From contig NZ_JAUSUA010000006.1 of assembly GCF_030813245.1 (NCBI RefSeq), forward strand, positions 62,001 to 126,000: a stretch of 64,000 nucleotides of DNA. The letters are read 5' to 3'. Both the position numbers and the translations under genes were made by a program. Source of the DNA: Alkalicoccobacillus murimartini. GTDB taxonomy: Bacteria; Bacillota; Bacilli; Bacillales; Bacillaceae_D. Under the pieces are notes generated by a model, which worked only from the letters and a program-made list of their open reading frames with translations, searched no databases and was not told the origin of the DNA. This document shows, one piece after another, positions 1-9,257 of the stretch (the stretch's first letter is position 1; every line of letters begins with the position of its first letter).

Positions 1-1
1 T

Positions 2-91
2 ACAGAACCAAACGCCTGGACATTTATTCTGACGGAAGAAGATGTAGAAAGGTATGAGCAGGAAGCTATTAATATAGATGCAGTCTCTTAA
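2..91 (+). CDS. C-terminal end of an unidentified protein (partial)
   Basis: The frame starting at base 2 is open to a TAA at 89-91 and gives 29 residues, ending in an acidic helix-like tail (EEDVERYEQEA). The start lies outside the window. No family is recognisable from this piece. No clear terminator follows; only a 7-bp hairpin (GGCATCT/AGATGCC, 148-170) sits before the next gene. Confidence 0.5.
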   Translation, partial: TEPNAWTFILTEEDVERYEQEAINIDAVS

Positions 92-134
92 ATAACTATA
101 ATAGGCGTAATAAGGTTCATCATTTAAAAGTTCT

Positions 135-143
135 CATAGAATA
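135..143 (+). promoter_or_regulatory. Possible sigma-K -10 element
   Basis: CATAGAATA fits the sigma-K -10 pattern CATA-N3-TA and lies about 50 nt before the collagen-like spore protein, as expected for a late mother-cell gene. I do not see a good -35 (AC-type) element, so this is only suggestive. Confidence 0.25.
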
Positions 144-194
144 TTAAGGCATCTATTAGGTTAAGATGCCAAGATAAAATAGGGAGGGCTTTGG

Positions 195-1739
<1,545 letters not shown>

Positions 1740-2020
1740 CTAGTTAGTTTATTGTTCAGTGTTCAAAAGCTTTCTAGAAATAAAACTTATGAATATATTG
1801 GTAATTAATATACTTCTAACATTTAATTTTAAACCATCTAATGTTCGTATATCTCACATGGGCAATAGTTATAATGGGTCTCCAAGTGGCGAAGAATAAG
1901 GTATTTGTAGTTATCCAATTCTTAACCGATATATACTAATTAAGTGATTTTATTTGAATTAGTGTTAATTAATGTAAGTGATGTACGTGTTTGCAGCAGA
2001 TAACATGTTTCCTTGTCTTT
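1740..2020. other. Intergenic stretch without recognised features
   Basis: AT-rich DNA after the collagen-like gene. No clear terminator hairpin directly follows the stop codon, and no small gene with an SD was found. The stretch leads into the tRNA-like element at 2018. Confidence 0.4.
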
Positions 2021-2074
2021 GGGGCCTAGTGAGGTGGAACCCGTGGAGGTTCGATGCCTCTCAACCGCAGCCAA
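2018..2074 (+). repeat. tRNA-Leu-like 3' fragment (copy A)
   Basis: The sequence reads like the 3' half of a class II leucine tRNA: anticodon-stem end (GGGGCCTAG), long variable arm (TGAGG...CCCGTG), T arm (GGAGG-TTCGATG-CCTCT, five pairs with one G-T) and acceptor 3' strand CAACCGC-A, followed by GCCA. There is no matching 5' half, so this is not a functional tRNA. A terminator-like hairpin follows directly. Related pieces occur near 4151, 8521 and 13692. Confidence 0.55.
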
Positions 2075-2076
2075 TT

Positions 2077-2110
2077 AGTACCAAGGCTTTTTAGAGTTTT
2101 GGTACTTTTA
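2077..2110 (+). terminator. Terminator hairpin of the ACCAAGGCT/AGCTTTGGT family
   Basis: Stem AGTACCAA / TTGGTACT with loop GGCTTTTTAGAGT, then TTTT. First of about ten sequence-related hairpins in this window. It sits directly behind tRNA-like copy A. Confidence 0.75.
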
Positions 2111-2287
2111 AAATTTTCGGAGTATATAATTGGAAATAACATTATTCTTTCCATGAGATAAGCAAGGAGAAAGTACTTATATTTTTGAGAAGGAAAAAAG
2201 AAGTGGTTGTTGAAATTATTAACTACATAAGAAACCTGAGGTAACCTAATCAGAATTATAAAATAACGCATTGAGGGAGTCATTTGG

Positions 2288-2995
2288 ATGATTTTAAGCT
2301 TAAACCATGTTAGTGGTGGATATCTTACTCGAAAAATCATAAGAGACATTTCATTTGATATTCACACTGGAGAAATCATTGGTTTAGTCGGTTTGAATGG
2401 AGCAGGGAAAAGCACAACACTTCGCCACATTATAGGCACCTTAAAACCTATGGATGGTGATGTCACCATTAACAAGCAAGATTGGTATAGTCAGAGAGAC
2501 AAACTCGCTCTTATTCCTGATAAACCACAGCTTTATCCGAACCTGACTGTTAACGAACATTTTGAATTTATAAAGAGGATTTATCAAATTGATAAGGACG
2601 ATTATTTAAATGCTCTAATAGACAGATATTCAATTCAAGCCCACATGAACAAATATCCTTACGCTTTATCAAAAGGTACACAACAAAAGGTTTCGATTAT
2701 TAGTGCAATGATCTCAAATCCAACATTTCTTGTTATTGATGAACCCTTTATGGGTTTAGATCCACGAGGGTTAAAATACTTTATGGAGGATCTTATTAGA
2801 CTTAAAGAAGAAGGTGTAGGAATTATCCTTTCAACTCACATGTTGAATATAGCGGAAAGCTTGTGTGATAGGGTCATTGTTTTACATGAAGGAAACCAAA
2901 AGTTTTATAATGATGTTCCTTACCTGTCTGCTGTTCATATGAAAGATGTAACGTTAGAGGATATTTTCTTTTCAATCATTGAGGATAAAAAATGA
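2288..2995 (+). CDS. ecsA: ABC transporter ATP-binding protein, EcsA-like
   Basis: The 235-residue ATPase of a two-gene ABC transporter. Walker A GLNGAGKST is at 35-43, signature LSKGTQQK at 128-135, Walker B FLVIDEP at 148-154 and the switch His at 185. The degenerate signature (SKGTQQK instead of SGGQ) is typical of the EcsA branch, which in Bacillus affects secretion and regulated membrane proteolysis. The start follows the SD GAGGGAG. The stop overlaps the next start (ATGA), so the permease is translationally coupled. The family call is good; the exact function is inferred, and this may be a paralogue of true EcsA. Confidence 0.8.
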   Translation: MILSLNHVSGGYLTRKIIRDISFDIHTGEIIGLVGLNGAGKSTTLRHIIGTLKPMDGDVTINKQDWYSQRDKLALIPDKPQLYPNLTVNEHFEFIKRIYQIDKDDYLNALIDRYSIQAHMNKYPYALSKGTQQKVSIISAMISNPTFLVIDEPFMGLDPRGLKYFMEDLIRLKEEGVGIILSTHMLNIAESLCDRVIVLHEGNQKFYNDVPYLSAVHMKDVTLEDIFFSIIEDKK

Positions 2996-4083
2996 AGGAT
3001 TTATTTATTGAACGATTCCATAATTCAATGCAACAAAATAGTAAAATTCTTGTCAAAGTGTTGGGACATAGTGGTGTGTTTGCGTTAGTACCATTTATTA
3101 TGTTATTGGTGTATGTCGTTATCATGGTACTACAAGATGGCAATCTTCATTCGTTCTATCAATCTTTCATTCTTACCGGTCTCTTTCTTTTTTTAACACT
3201 CAATAGAGGCATCGTTAGCTATATTAGTGAGTTTGATGAGATTTATTTAGCTCCTAAAGTAAAAGGGATGGAAGGTTATTTGATTTATTGTTTACTTTAT
3301 AACCTGACCATTCAATCGATAAAGGTTGCTTTGTTTACCTTGTTTTTACTATACGCACTTTCTTTAAATATGGGCGAACTGGCGACTCTTTTTATTTTCA
3401 TACAACTCATAGGTATTTTGCACATTCTGTTTCTGGTTATGATCATTAGCACGAGTACAAAAAGAACAGAGTTATTCTTTGGACTTCACATGGCTTGTGT
3501 TGGAGTTTGTTTTCTTTTATTACTAGAAGCACCTGTCATCTTTGGTGTTGCCATTATAATAGGTATCATACTTATTGGTATACTTTATAGTAGAAATAGG
3601 ATTTTTCCTATTCATTCTTGGAAGAGACTAATGAAGTCTGAAGAGAAAACGAGAAAAGTAGGTCAGATTTTTTTAAGTAGTTTTATAGATATAAAGTCAA
3701 ATCAGTCATCTTTTAGAAATATTTTACCATTAGCCTTTTTTAAGAAGAATGAGAATCCAATAGTCTACCTATTAGTGCGATCAACAATAAGAGGGACAGA
3801 GACCAGCCGAAACTTTGTTCGAGTGATTCTCTTAACCGTCTTCCTGATCGTTTATTTTAAGAGCTTATTCATTCTTATCCCACTGTTAGCTGTATTGATT
3901 TATTTTAATACATTGCAATTCTCACAAGGAATTGGCTCAGGAAAAGAATTTATCCCACTCCACTTTCCTATTGATGATGATATGATAAACGATGCGAAAA
4001 AGCACATTAAAAGGAGAGGTGTTTTAATCCAGTTATATATTTTTATGTTTGTTATGTTTATTCAGATCTTCTTTTTTCATTAA
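2992..4083 (+). CDS. ecsB: ABC transporter permease, EcsB-like
   Basis: A 363-residue membrane protein with several hydrophobic segments grouped near residues 25-45, 60-75, 95-190 and 285-310 plus one at the C-terminus. The N-terminus (LFIERF...) and the YLAPKVKG loop before a helix resemble the EcsB permease family. It overlaps the ATPase gene by 4 nt and should form the membrane half of that transporter. It is somewhat shorter than the B. subtilis protein, and no third gene follows, so the unit appears to be a two-gene operon. Confidence 0.7.
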   Translation: MKDLFIERFHNSMQQNSKILVKVLGHSGVFALVPFIMLLVYVVIMVLQDGNLHSFYQSFILTGLFLFLTLNRGIVSYISEFDEIYLAPKVKGMEGYLIYCLLYNLTIQSIKVALFTLFLLYALSLNMGELATLFIFIQLIGILHILFLVMIISTSTKRTELFFGLHMACVGVCFLLLLEAPVIFGVAIIIGIILIGILYSRNRIFPIHSWKRLMKSEEKTRKVGQIFLSSFIDIKSNQSSFRNILPLAFFKKNENPIVYLLVRSTIRGTETSRNFVRVILLTVFLIVYFKSLFILIPLLAVLIYFNTLQFSQGIGSGKEFIPLHFPIDDDMINDAKKHIKRRGVLIQLYIFMFVMFIQIFFFH

Positions 4084-4150
4084 CGAGTGTTTAACATCCA
4101 AATATGGAGTGAAATTGTGATAAAGAAATAGGGTATTTAGCATAAATAAA

Positions 4151-4185
4151 CGCGGCATTGAGGGAGTGGTGAGGTTTTACCCCCT
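4151..4185 (+). repeat. tRNA-Leu-like middle fragment (copy B, weak)
   Basis: ACGCGGCATTGAGGGAG followed by TGGTGAGGTTTTACCCC resembles the anticodon region (TTGAGGG would carry anticodon GAG) and the long variable arm of a leucine tRNA. The T arm is not preserved. The same family of terminator hairpin follows 17 nt later. This is the most decayed of the four copies. Confidence 0.35.
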
Positions 4186-4202
4186 TCATCTGCTACTTTT
4201 AG

Positions 4203-4235
4203 AGTACCAAGGCTTTCAGAGCTTTGGTGCTTTTT
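4203..4235 (+). terminator. Terminator after ecsAB-like operon (ACCAAGGCT family)
   Basis: Stem AGTACCAAGGCT / AGCTTTGGTGCT with a 5-nt loop and a TTTTT tail. It lies 120 nt past the permease stop and probably ends the ABC operon. Confidence 0.8.
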
Positions 4236-4275
4236 GTTACTTAATTACCGTCCTTTTACACCGTCCCTAAAAGAC

Positions 4276-4641
4276 TTATGACTCAACTAAATCAATTAAG
4301 ACTTGAACACGGTTATTAATTTTTTTCATTTCTTCAATATTCATCTCTAATTCTCCTAATTTAATTAATTTATTTGCATATTTAAGAGATACAGTAATAT
4401 GCCTCTTGTTTTCTAAGCACATGAGGTTATCCTGAGCTACAACACCTCGCTTAGTTTCTAGGAGTAATAGTTCTCTGTGTGAGTAATTTAATTTATTAAT
4501 ACCAATCTGATTCTCAACCGTTAATAGAATCGGCAGTTCATATAAAAACTTTATATTTTCTTTTGTATCATGTGCAATTATAAGAATTTTTTTCTCAATA
4601 TTATTGCTAAAATTAAATTCAATCTTAGAAGATTCTATAAT
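4276..4641 (-). CDS. Unknown 121-residue protein with no normal start codon (ATT or ATA)
   Basis: On the minus strand a 121-codon frame is fully open from just behind a perfect SD (AGGAGGT, 4646-4652) to a TAA. No ATG, GTG or TTG occurs until codon 77. The codon 5 nt behind GGAGG is ATT (4639-4641); the next, at 8 nt, is ATA. ATT starts are known (infC), so this may be a gene with a rare start, or one that lost its ATG by a single change. The product is rich in Glu, Lys, Ile and Leu, has no membrane segment or signal peptide, and matches no family I recognise. No partner gene is adjacent. Confidence 0.5.
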   Translation of the reverse strand: MIESSKIEFNFSNNIEKKILIIAHDTKENIKFLYELPILLTVENQIGINKLNYSHRELLLLETKRGVVAQDNLMCLENKRHITVSLKYANKLIKLGELEMNIEEMKKINNRVQVLIDLVES

Positions 4642-4864
4642 GGTTACCTCCTATAGTTGAAATGAGTCATAGTCTGTATACTAATAATACTCTTCATTAA
4701 GTGAGTAAACTGGTCTAAATAAGACTAGTAATTACATTAAATACGGTTTTTAAATAATGAATAGGCATCTTTTTATTTACTATAGTTAAAACTAATAAAA
4801 GAATGGGGCCATTTTATTTTCTATTTGATATATAGCGAACTTAGCTGAGTATACTTTCTTTTAC

Positions 4865-4893
4865 TTTACAATTTGTGAAGCTTTAGTTATACT
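4865..4893 (+). promoter_or_regulatory. Sigma-A promoter of the MFS/TetR operon
   Basis: -35 TTTACA (4865-4870), 17-nt spacer, -10 TATACT (4888-4893). Transcription would start near 4900, directly at the palindrome that follows. Confidence 0.75.
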
Positions 4894-4902
4894 TTTATCG
4901 AG

Positions 4903-4920
4903 AACGACCGGTCGGTCGTT
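4903..4920. promoter_or_regulatory. TetR-type operator
   Basis: AACGACCGGTCGGTCGTT: perfect 8-bp arms around a 2-nt centre, covering the predicted start of transcription. The ACCGGTCGGT core is typical of TetR-family operators. The TetR gene at 6179, second in this operon, is the obvious ligand-responsive repressor. Confidence 0.75.
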
Positions 4921-4946
4921 AAAGAGTGTAACGAAGGAGAATTATA

Positions 4947-6152
4947 ATGGAACAAGTATCTTTATTTAAAAATAAAACGTACATGCTGTTATTGATAGCT
5001 GGGATTTTTGCAGTTGTAGGATTTAGCATGTTCTTAACAACAACGACTTGGTATGTTGTCACTGAGTTAGGATCACCAGAAATCCTAGGAGTTGTATTGA
5101 TAGCAGCAACCGTACCTAGATTAATTATGATCACCTTTGGTGGTGTATTAGCGGATAAATACAAAAAAACAACGATAATGTTTGGGACAAACTTGATTCA
5201 AGGTATATTGTTGTTTGTTATATATTGGTTAGTGGCAATAGACTCAATGACTCTACTTATGTTGATCATCTTATCTGCATTCTTTGGAATGTTAGATGCA
5301 TTCTTTGGACCAGCAAGCTCTTCTATGATTCCGAAAGCCGTTCACAAGTCCCAATTACAACAAGCGAATGCATATTTCCAAGGTGTGGATCAAGTTTCTT
5401 TTATCGTTGGACCAATTCTTGCAGGTATTATAATGGAGTCTATGGGGGTTGCGGAAAGCTATTTGGTTGCAACCATTCTTGTCTTCATTTCAGCTATATT
5501 TGTGTTTCCTCCACTAATTAAAGAAGCAGCCGTCGAGATCACAAGTAAACAAAGTCCATTTAAAGATTTATTAGATGGATTCAAATTTGTACGCTCATCT
5601 CAGTTTTTGTTAACGGGCATCCTTGTCTTAATTTCTTTAAACTTCTTTGTGTTTGGAGCTTTACACATATCCATTCCAGTATTAGTGGATATACATGGAG
5701 GAAGTCCAATTAACTTAAGTTATATGGAAGTAAGTCTAGGGGTAGGTTTGGTTGTAGGGACATTGATATTAAGCTATAAAAAAATAAACAAAAAAGGCCG
5801 TGCCTCACTAATAGGGCTGTTTTCTACCCTAGTGTTTTTTGTTATCTTTAGTTTATCTCCCAATTTGATTATGTTAACAATCATTCTGTTTTTAGTAGGT
5901 TTTTCAATGTCATTTGTTTTCATCCCTATTTTTACTGCTGTTCAAGAGACGACAGATATTCGTTTAATGGGCAGAGTAATGAGTCTGATTTTTTTAGCCA
6001 TGAATGGGTTTGATCCAATTGCGTATGGATTAATCAGTAGTTTAGTTTCAGCAGGTTACGACATCCAGTGGATTTTATTTATATCAGGAGCCTTAGGGTT
6101 AATAGTGACATTGGTATTATTCATTAAAGGAAAAGAATTTAAAGCTATATAA
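4947..6152 (+). CDS. MFS drug-efflux-type transporter
   Basis: A 401-residue major facilitator superfamily protein with about 12 hydrophobic segments and the loop-2 motif GGVLADKYKK (residues about 65-75), typical of proton-coupled exporters. It follows a clear promoter and TetR operator, has the SD GAAGGAG, and is followed after 26 nt by its TetR regulator. The context points to inducible export of a toxic compound. The substrate cannot be told from sequence. Confidence 0.85.
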   Translation: MEQVSLFKNKTYMLLLIAGIFAVVGFSMFLTTTTWYVVTELGSPEILGVVLIAATVPRLIMITFGGVLADKYKKTTIMFGTNLIQGILLFVIYWLVAIDSMTLLMLIILSAFFGMLDAFFGPASSSMIPKAVHKSQLQQANAYFQGVDQVSFIVGPILAGIIMESMGVAESYLVATILVFISAIFVFPPLIKEAAVEITSKQSPFKDLLDGFKFVRSSQFLLTGILVLISLNFFVFGALHISIPVLVDIHGGSPINLSYMEVSLGVGLVVGTLILSYKKINKKGRASLIGLFSTLVFFVIFSLSPNLIMLTIILFLVGFSMSFVFIPIFTAVQETTDIRLMGRVMSLIFLAMNGFDPIAYGLISSLVSAGYDIQWILFISGALGLIVTLVLFIKGKEFKAI

Positions 6153-6178
6153 TTTTTTATCAAAGGAGAGGGTATGGT

Positions 6179-6760
6179 TTGCACACAAAAGATTTAATAA
6201 AGATGCACAGTGTGGAGCTATTTGCACAACTTGGCTATGAAGGAACGTCTATTTCTCAAATTGTAAAAAAGGTAGGAATCAAAAAATCTTCTTTTTATTC
6301 TCATTATGAGAATAAAGAAAGCTTGTTAAATGATGTCTTAGAAACGATGACCGAAGATTATATACACTATATAGAAAACTCACTGAATGAGAGAGAGGGA
6401 GACAATGTAGAGACAACACTTTACAGATGTTTTTTGAAATATATAGAAGATAATACAGATGAAAATGATCCTTCCAATAAAATTTATAATCAAATCACTC
6501 AATACCCACCAGTCGAGAGCAAAGAAAAAATAAAGTCGATGCTAAAGTATTGTTCAGAGAAGGTTGATCGACTTTTTATAGAACTGATTAGGCAGGGACA
6601 ATGTAACGGTGAAATCAGTAATGAGCTACAAGCAGAGAATATTACATCCAGTTATTTTTCTCTGATAGAAGGATTAAGTTTAAGTTCTAAACTATTTGAA
6701 GAAGCACATCTTCAAGTGAAAGGGGCTTGGATTATATTTTGGAGAGGAATTAGATCATGA
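6179..6760 (+). CDS. TetR family repressor of the upstream MFS gene
   Basis: A 193-residue protein with an N-terminal TetR helix-turn-helix (GYEGTSISQIVKKVGIKKSS, then FYSHYENKESLL) and a variable ligand-binding C-terminal domain. The start is TTG, fixed by the SD AAGGAGAGG; the nearby ATG at 6174 is out of frame. It is co-transcribed with the MFS gene, so repression of 4903-4920 would give negative autoregulation of both genes. Confidence 0.85.
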   Translation: MHTKDLIKMHSVELFAQLGYEGTSISQIVKKVGIKKSSFYSHYENKESLLNDVLETMTEDYIHYIENSLNEREGDNVETTLYRCFLKYIEDNTDENDPSNKIYNQITQYPPVESKEKIKSMLKYCSEKVDRLFIELIRQGQCNGEISNELQAENITSSYFSLIEGLSLSSKLFEEAHLQVKGAWIIFWRGIRS

Positions 6761-6862
6761 CGAAAACTCTTAATAGTAGACATTGATATGGTGGTTAGAC
6801 ACCTCTTAATGTAAAGTATACTGAAATCAATAAATTATTTTAGATGATAGGGAGGTACGACA

Positions 6863-7384
6863 TTGAAAATTGAACTAGTCACAGAAGAGACGAAAGATTG
6901 TTTGAAACTGCCTAACGAAACATTCCAGTTATTTGGTGAACTAGTGGTTACTAAGCCAAATGACAAATGGGAGTATCACGAGAAATATTTTAATGAGCCG
7001 AAGGAAAAGGTATTTCCAGAAGAGAACTACTCATTTGAGACAATAAATGAAAATGGTTTTGCGGTTGCCGCATTTGATCAAGATCAATGTGTTGGATTAG
7101 CAATATTTGAAACGGGCTGGAATAAATATTGCTATCTAAGTGACCTTAAAGTAAATGCGAATTATCGACGGAGTGGAATTTCAAAAGACATGCTTGATTT
7201 CGCAATCACCATAGCCTCAAAAAAGAACTGTAAAGGATTAAGTACCATCGCTCAAGCTTATAACCTTGCTGCAAATAAATTTTATTTGAAGTACGGATTT
7301 GAGATTGGTGGGTTAGATACAAGAAATTATGAGTTCACGTCTGAAAGAGGCAATTCTGATATCTATTATTACTTTAACTTTTAA
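6863..7384 (+). CDS. GNAT acetyltransferase, SatA/streptothricin acetyltransferase-like
   Basis: A 173-residue GNAT protein. The segment ETGWNKYCYLSDLKVNANYR and the acetyl-CoA loop (YRRSGISKDML) followed by KFYLKYGFEIGGLDT closely resemble the SatA/YyaR family, which acetylates the beta-lysine of streptothricin. The length equals B. subtilis SatA. The loop reads R-R-S-G-I-S where Q/R-x-x-G-x-G/A is usual, so activity should be tested. TTG start behind the SD GGGAGG. Confidence 0.65.
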   Translation: MKIELVTEETKDCLKLPNETFQLFGELVVTKPNDKWEYHEKYFNEPKEKVFPEENYSFETINENGFAVAAFDQDQCVGLAIFETGWNKYCYLSDLKVNANYRRSGISKDMLDFAITIASKKNCKGLSTIAQAYNLAANKFYLKYGFEIGGLDTRNYEFTSERGNSDIYYYFNF

Positions 7385-7413
7385 GTCAGTTTTTACATTG
7401 AAAGAGGTGCTGC

Positions 7414-7806
7414 ATGAAAAAAATGATTAATGTATTTTATATTGGGTTAGCCCTAATATTCGTAGGCTGTTCTAATAACAGCGAGCCAGTGATCATTTCA
7501 AACAGTGAAGAAAATCCGACAGCAGAAGAGATTTTTAAAGGGAATTCAGAAGCTGACATTTTGATGTACAACGGAGTTATATATAATACGAACATTGATT
7601 GGGTAGATGAATTAACGTTAACGAAAGGCGATCAAGTGGGAGAAATAAAAGAACAAGCAATGGAAGGAAACTATGATTATTCAAATGAGATGGCAAATAA
7701 GTTAACGGTAGGCTCAATTATTTATGAAGCAAAAGAACGAGATGATGTTCTGATTGTAGAAGATAGTGGAGAATCACATTATTATTATGCATTGGTAGAA
7801 GGGTAA
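7414..7806 (+). CDS. Predicted lipoprotein, hypothetical
   Basis: A 130-residue protein with a lipoprotein signal: MKK, a hydrophobic stretch and a lipobox ending at Cys19 (FVGC). The mature part is acidic and soluble. The middle motif YNGVIYNTNIDWVDELTLTK resembles small Bacillus lipoproteins of unknown function. It follows the GNAT gene by 29 nt and may be co-transcribed with it. Confidence 0.7.
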   Translation: MKKMINVFYIGLALIFVGCSNNSEPVIISNSEENPTAEEIFKGNSEADILMYNGVIYNTNIDWVDELTLTKGDQVGEIKEQAMEGNYDYSNEMANKLTVGSIIYEAKERDDVLIVEDSGESHYYYALVEG

Positions 7807-7951
7807 TAAAACAAAAACTCTGAACGCCAACCTACTTAAGAAATAGTGAAACAGCTTTTTGATATTTTTAATAAATGAAATAGTACCACTAGAAGTTAAT
7901 AACAATATCGTTGGAAATTAAACAGTGAATTATTAATCATGTAAAAATACT

Positions 7952-8443
7952 TTACCGAGTTGTAAGGTGATTTATAATCTTTTTAATGGGATTAACTACT
8001 AAAGAGCTTAAAATGGTGAATGATAAGAACATAAACCAAGTATTTAGATTAAAATATTGATTATTTAATTGACTACTAAAACCGACTGTGATCATATGAA
8101 TATACTCCATATCATGGTATCCAAAATAATCGAAGTATGCATTTGCTAAGGTATCTCTGTAATTGTCTAACTGATTATATTGATAAAAAATCCCGAGACA
8201 AATCTGCGTAATTAAAAGGAGTATTATGATGTTCAGATGCTTTTTATTTATCACTAAATGTCTTAAAAAGTCCGATAGTAGATAAACAATACCAATTAGA
8301 ATAGGTATTAATATGATAATAAAATATAAGGCTACATTTCCATTTCCAGCGCTAAAAGGTACGGTTGAGCTAGCTGTTAGATGACACAAAAGAAAGATCC
8401 CAGCCGTTAAGACATACAAGAGTAATAATATCAGCTTCCTCAT
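7952..8443 (-). CDS. Hypothetical four-helix membrane protein
   Basis: A 163-residue protein with hydrophobic segments near residues 3-22, 36-55, 66-85 and 130-150. The start at MRKLILLL is chosen because CAGGAGGT lies just upstream; a longer reading from 8488 has no SD. The loop YFDYFGYHDMEYIH looks conserved-like, but I do not recognise a family. It is alone on this strand. Confidence 0.6.
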   Translation of the reverse strand: MRKLILLLLYVLTAGIFLLCHLTASSTVPFSAGNGNVALYFIIILIPILIGIVYLLSDFLRHLVINKKHLNIIILLLITQICLGIFYQYNQLDNYRDTLANAYFDYFGYHDMEYIHMITVGFSSQLNNQYFNLNTWFMFLSFTILSSLVVNPIKKIINHLTTR

Positions 8444-8520
8444 ACGTACCTCCTGATTTATGACACATATTAGATTATAATAACTCATAGAGGAAAAGAT
8501 ACAAGAAATGTTATTTCTAT

Positions 8521-8571
8521 TTTGGGGATGAGGTTAAACTCGTGGAGGTTCGACATCTTTCAATCACATAG
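8521..8571 (+). repeat. tRNA-Leu-like 3' fragment (copy C)
   Basis: TTGGGGATGAGGTTAAACTC resembles the variable arm and GTGGAGGTTCGACATCTTTC the T arm of copy A (2018), with decayed acceptor bases after it. The T loop TTCGA is intact. It is followed by a member of the same terminator family. Confidence 0.5.
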
Positions 8572-8582
8572 AAGTAAGAATT

Positions 8583-8616
8583 AGCATCAAGGTTTTCAGA
8601 GCTTTGGAGCTTTTTT
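8583..8616 (+). terminator. Terminator hairpin (ACCAAGGCT family), orphan
   Basis: AGCATCAAGG / CTTTGGAGCT with one mismatch, then TTTTTT. It reads on the plus strand, where no plus-strand gene precedes it: the neighbours on both sides are minus-strand genes. It therefore terminates only the tRNA-like segment. Confidence 0.65.
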
Positions 8617-8665
8617 GTGACTCCTGCAATTGGAGTGGCATCAAGCATAATAGTTTTAAGACTAT

Positions 8666-8701
8666 AAAAGGAGTATATCTAAACATAGATATACTCCTTT
8701 T
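8666..8701 (-). terminator. Terminator of the 56-residue minus-strand gene
   Basis: Perfect 16-bp stem AAAAGGAGTATATCTA / TAGATATACTCCTTTT with a 4-nt loop, immediately after the stop at 8721 on the minus strand. Confidence 0.8.
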
Positions 8702-8720
8702 AATGTCCTTCTAGCATTCA

Positions 8721-8891
8721 TCACAATTTATTCGTAGAAGTTTTTATTACTTGTTTTTCTTGATCTAAATAAATATCTAAGAATGTATTATCCTCAAATT
8801 TCAAGACGACAGCAGCTTCTGTGATTTCTAGGTCAGAAATGACTTTCCCTTTAAGTTGTTGAAGTGTTACGTTATGTTCGCTTTTATCCAT
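8721..8891 (-). CDS. Small hypothetical protein, 56 residues
   Basis: The product is short and acidic with an alternating beta-strand pattern (VISDLEITEAAVVLKFEDNTFLD). The start at MDKSE is chosen because GGAGG lies 8 nt upstream; an in-frame TTG inside the SD is unlikely to be used. It has its own strong terminator. It resembles small cytoplasmic Bacillus proteins of unknown function. Confidence 0.6.
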   Translation of the reverse strand: MDKSEHNVTLQQLKGKVISDLEITEAAVVLKFEDNTFLDIYLDQEKQVIKTSTNKL

Positions 8892-8906
8892 AGTTTTCTC
8901 CTCCAA

Positions 8907-9257
8907 TACTTATGGTATGGTGTATTAATTAAATAGTACACTATATCGTAAGCGGAGTAAACATTCTTTCTACATGTTTTCACAACAGCAAACGTTTCAA
9001 TTAACGTTTAAGAAAAATTTAGGCCTCTTATAAGTTAAGACAAAACTGCAGAGATATTGATATACTAAGAAATTAGTGGATAATTGAACAACAAATTTTG
9101 AATTGGTAGAAGAACAGCGGATAAAATTAAAGAGTATGAAAGGTCAGTAGGATTTAGCTATTTTAAGAAATCTTATGACCTTCGTAGAATACAATTTGAT
9201 TTATTTAGGCATCCTTATCATGCTTAAACCCAAACCTCATACGTAAGGTGGTCATTT
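8907..9257. other. Intergenic region with a possible decayed coding fragment
   Basis: Two AACGTTT copies (8994 and 9006) lie in a short direct repeat. From 9102 to 9227 a plus-strand frame of 41 codons (ending DLFRHPYHA) looks coding-like but has no start, and an overlapping frame just before it also looks coding-like. This may be the tail of a decayed gene. No promoter for the histidine kinase gene was found with confidence. Confidence 0.25.

Noticed and set aside
2018-2074. Functional tRNA-Leu gene
   Set aside because: There is no 5' half to pair with the acceptor and no D or anticodon arm; only a 3' fragment is present.
2026-2349. 107-codon minus-strand frame across the tRNA-like element and the ecsA start
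   Set aside because: It runs through a terminator and the start of a real gene on the other strand, without an SD.
9102-9227. 41-codon coding-like frame before the histidine kinase
   Set aside because: No start codon or SD and a competing overlapping frame; could be a decayed gene but cannot be supported.
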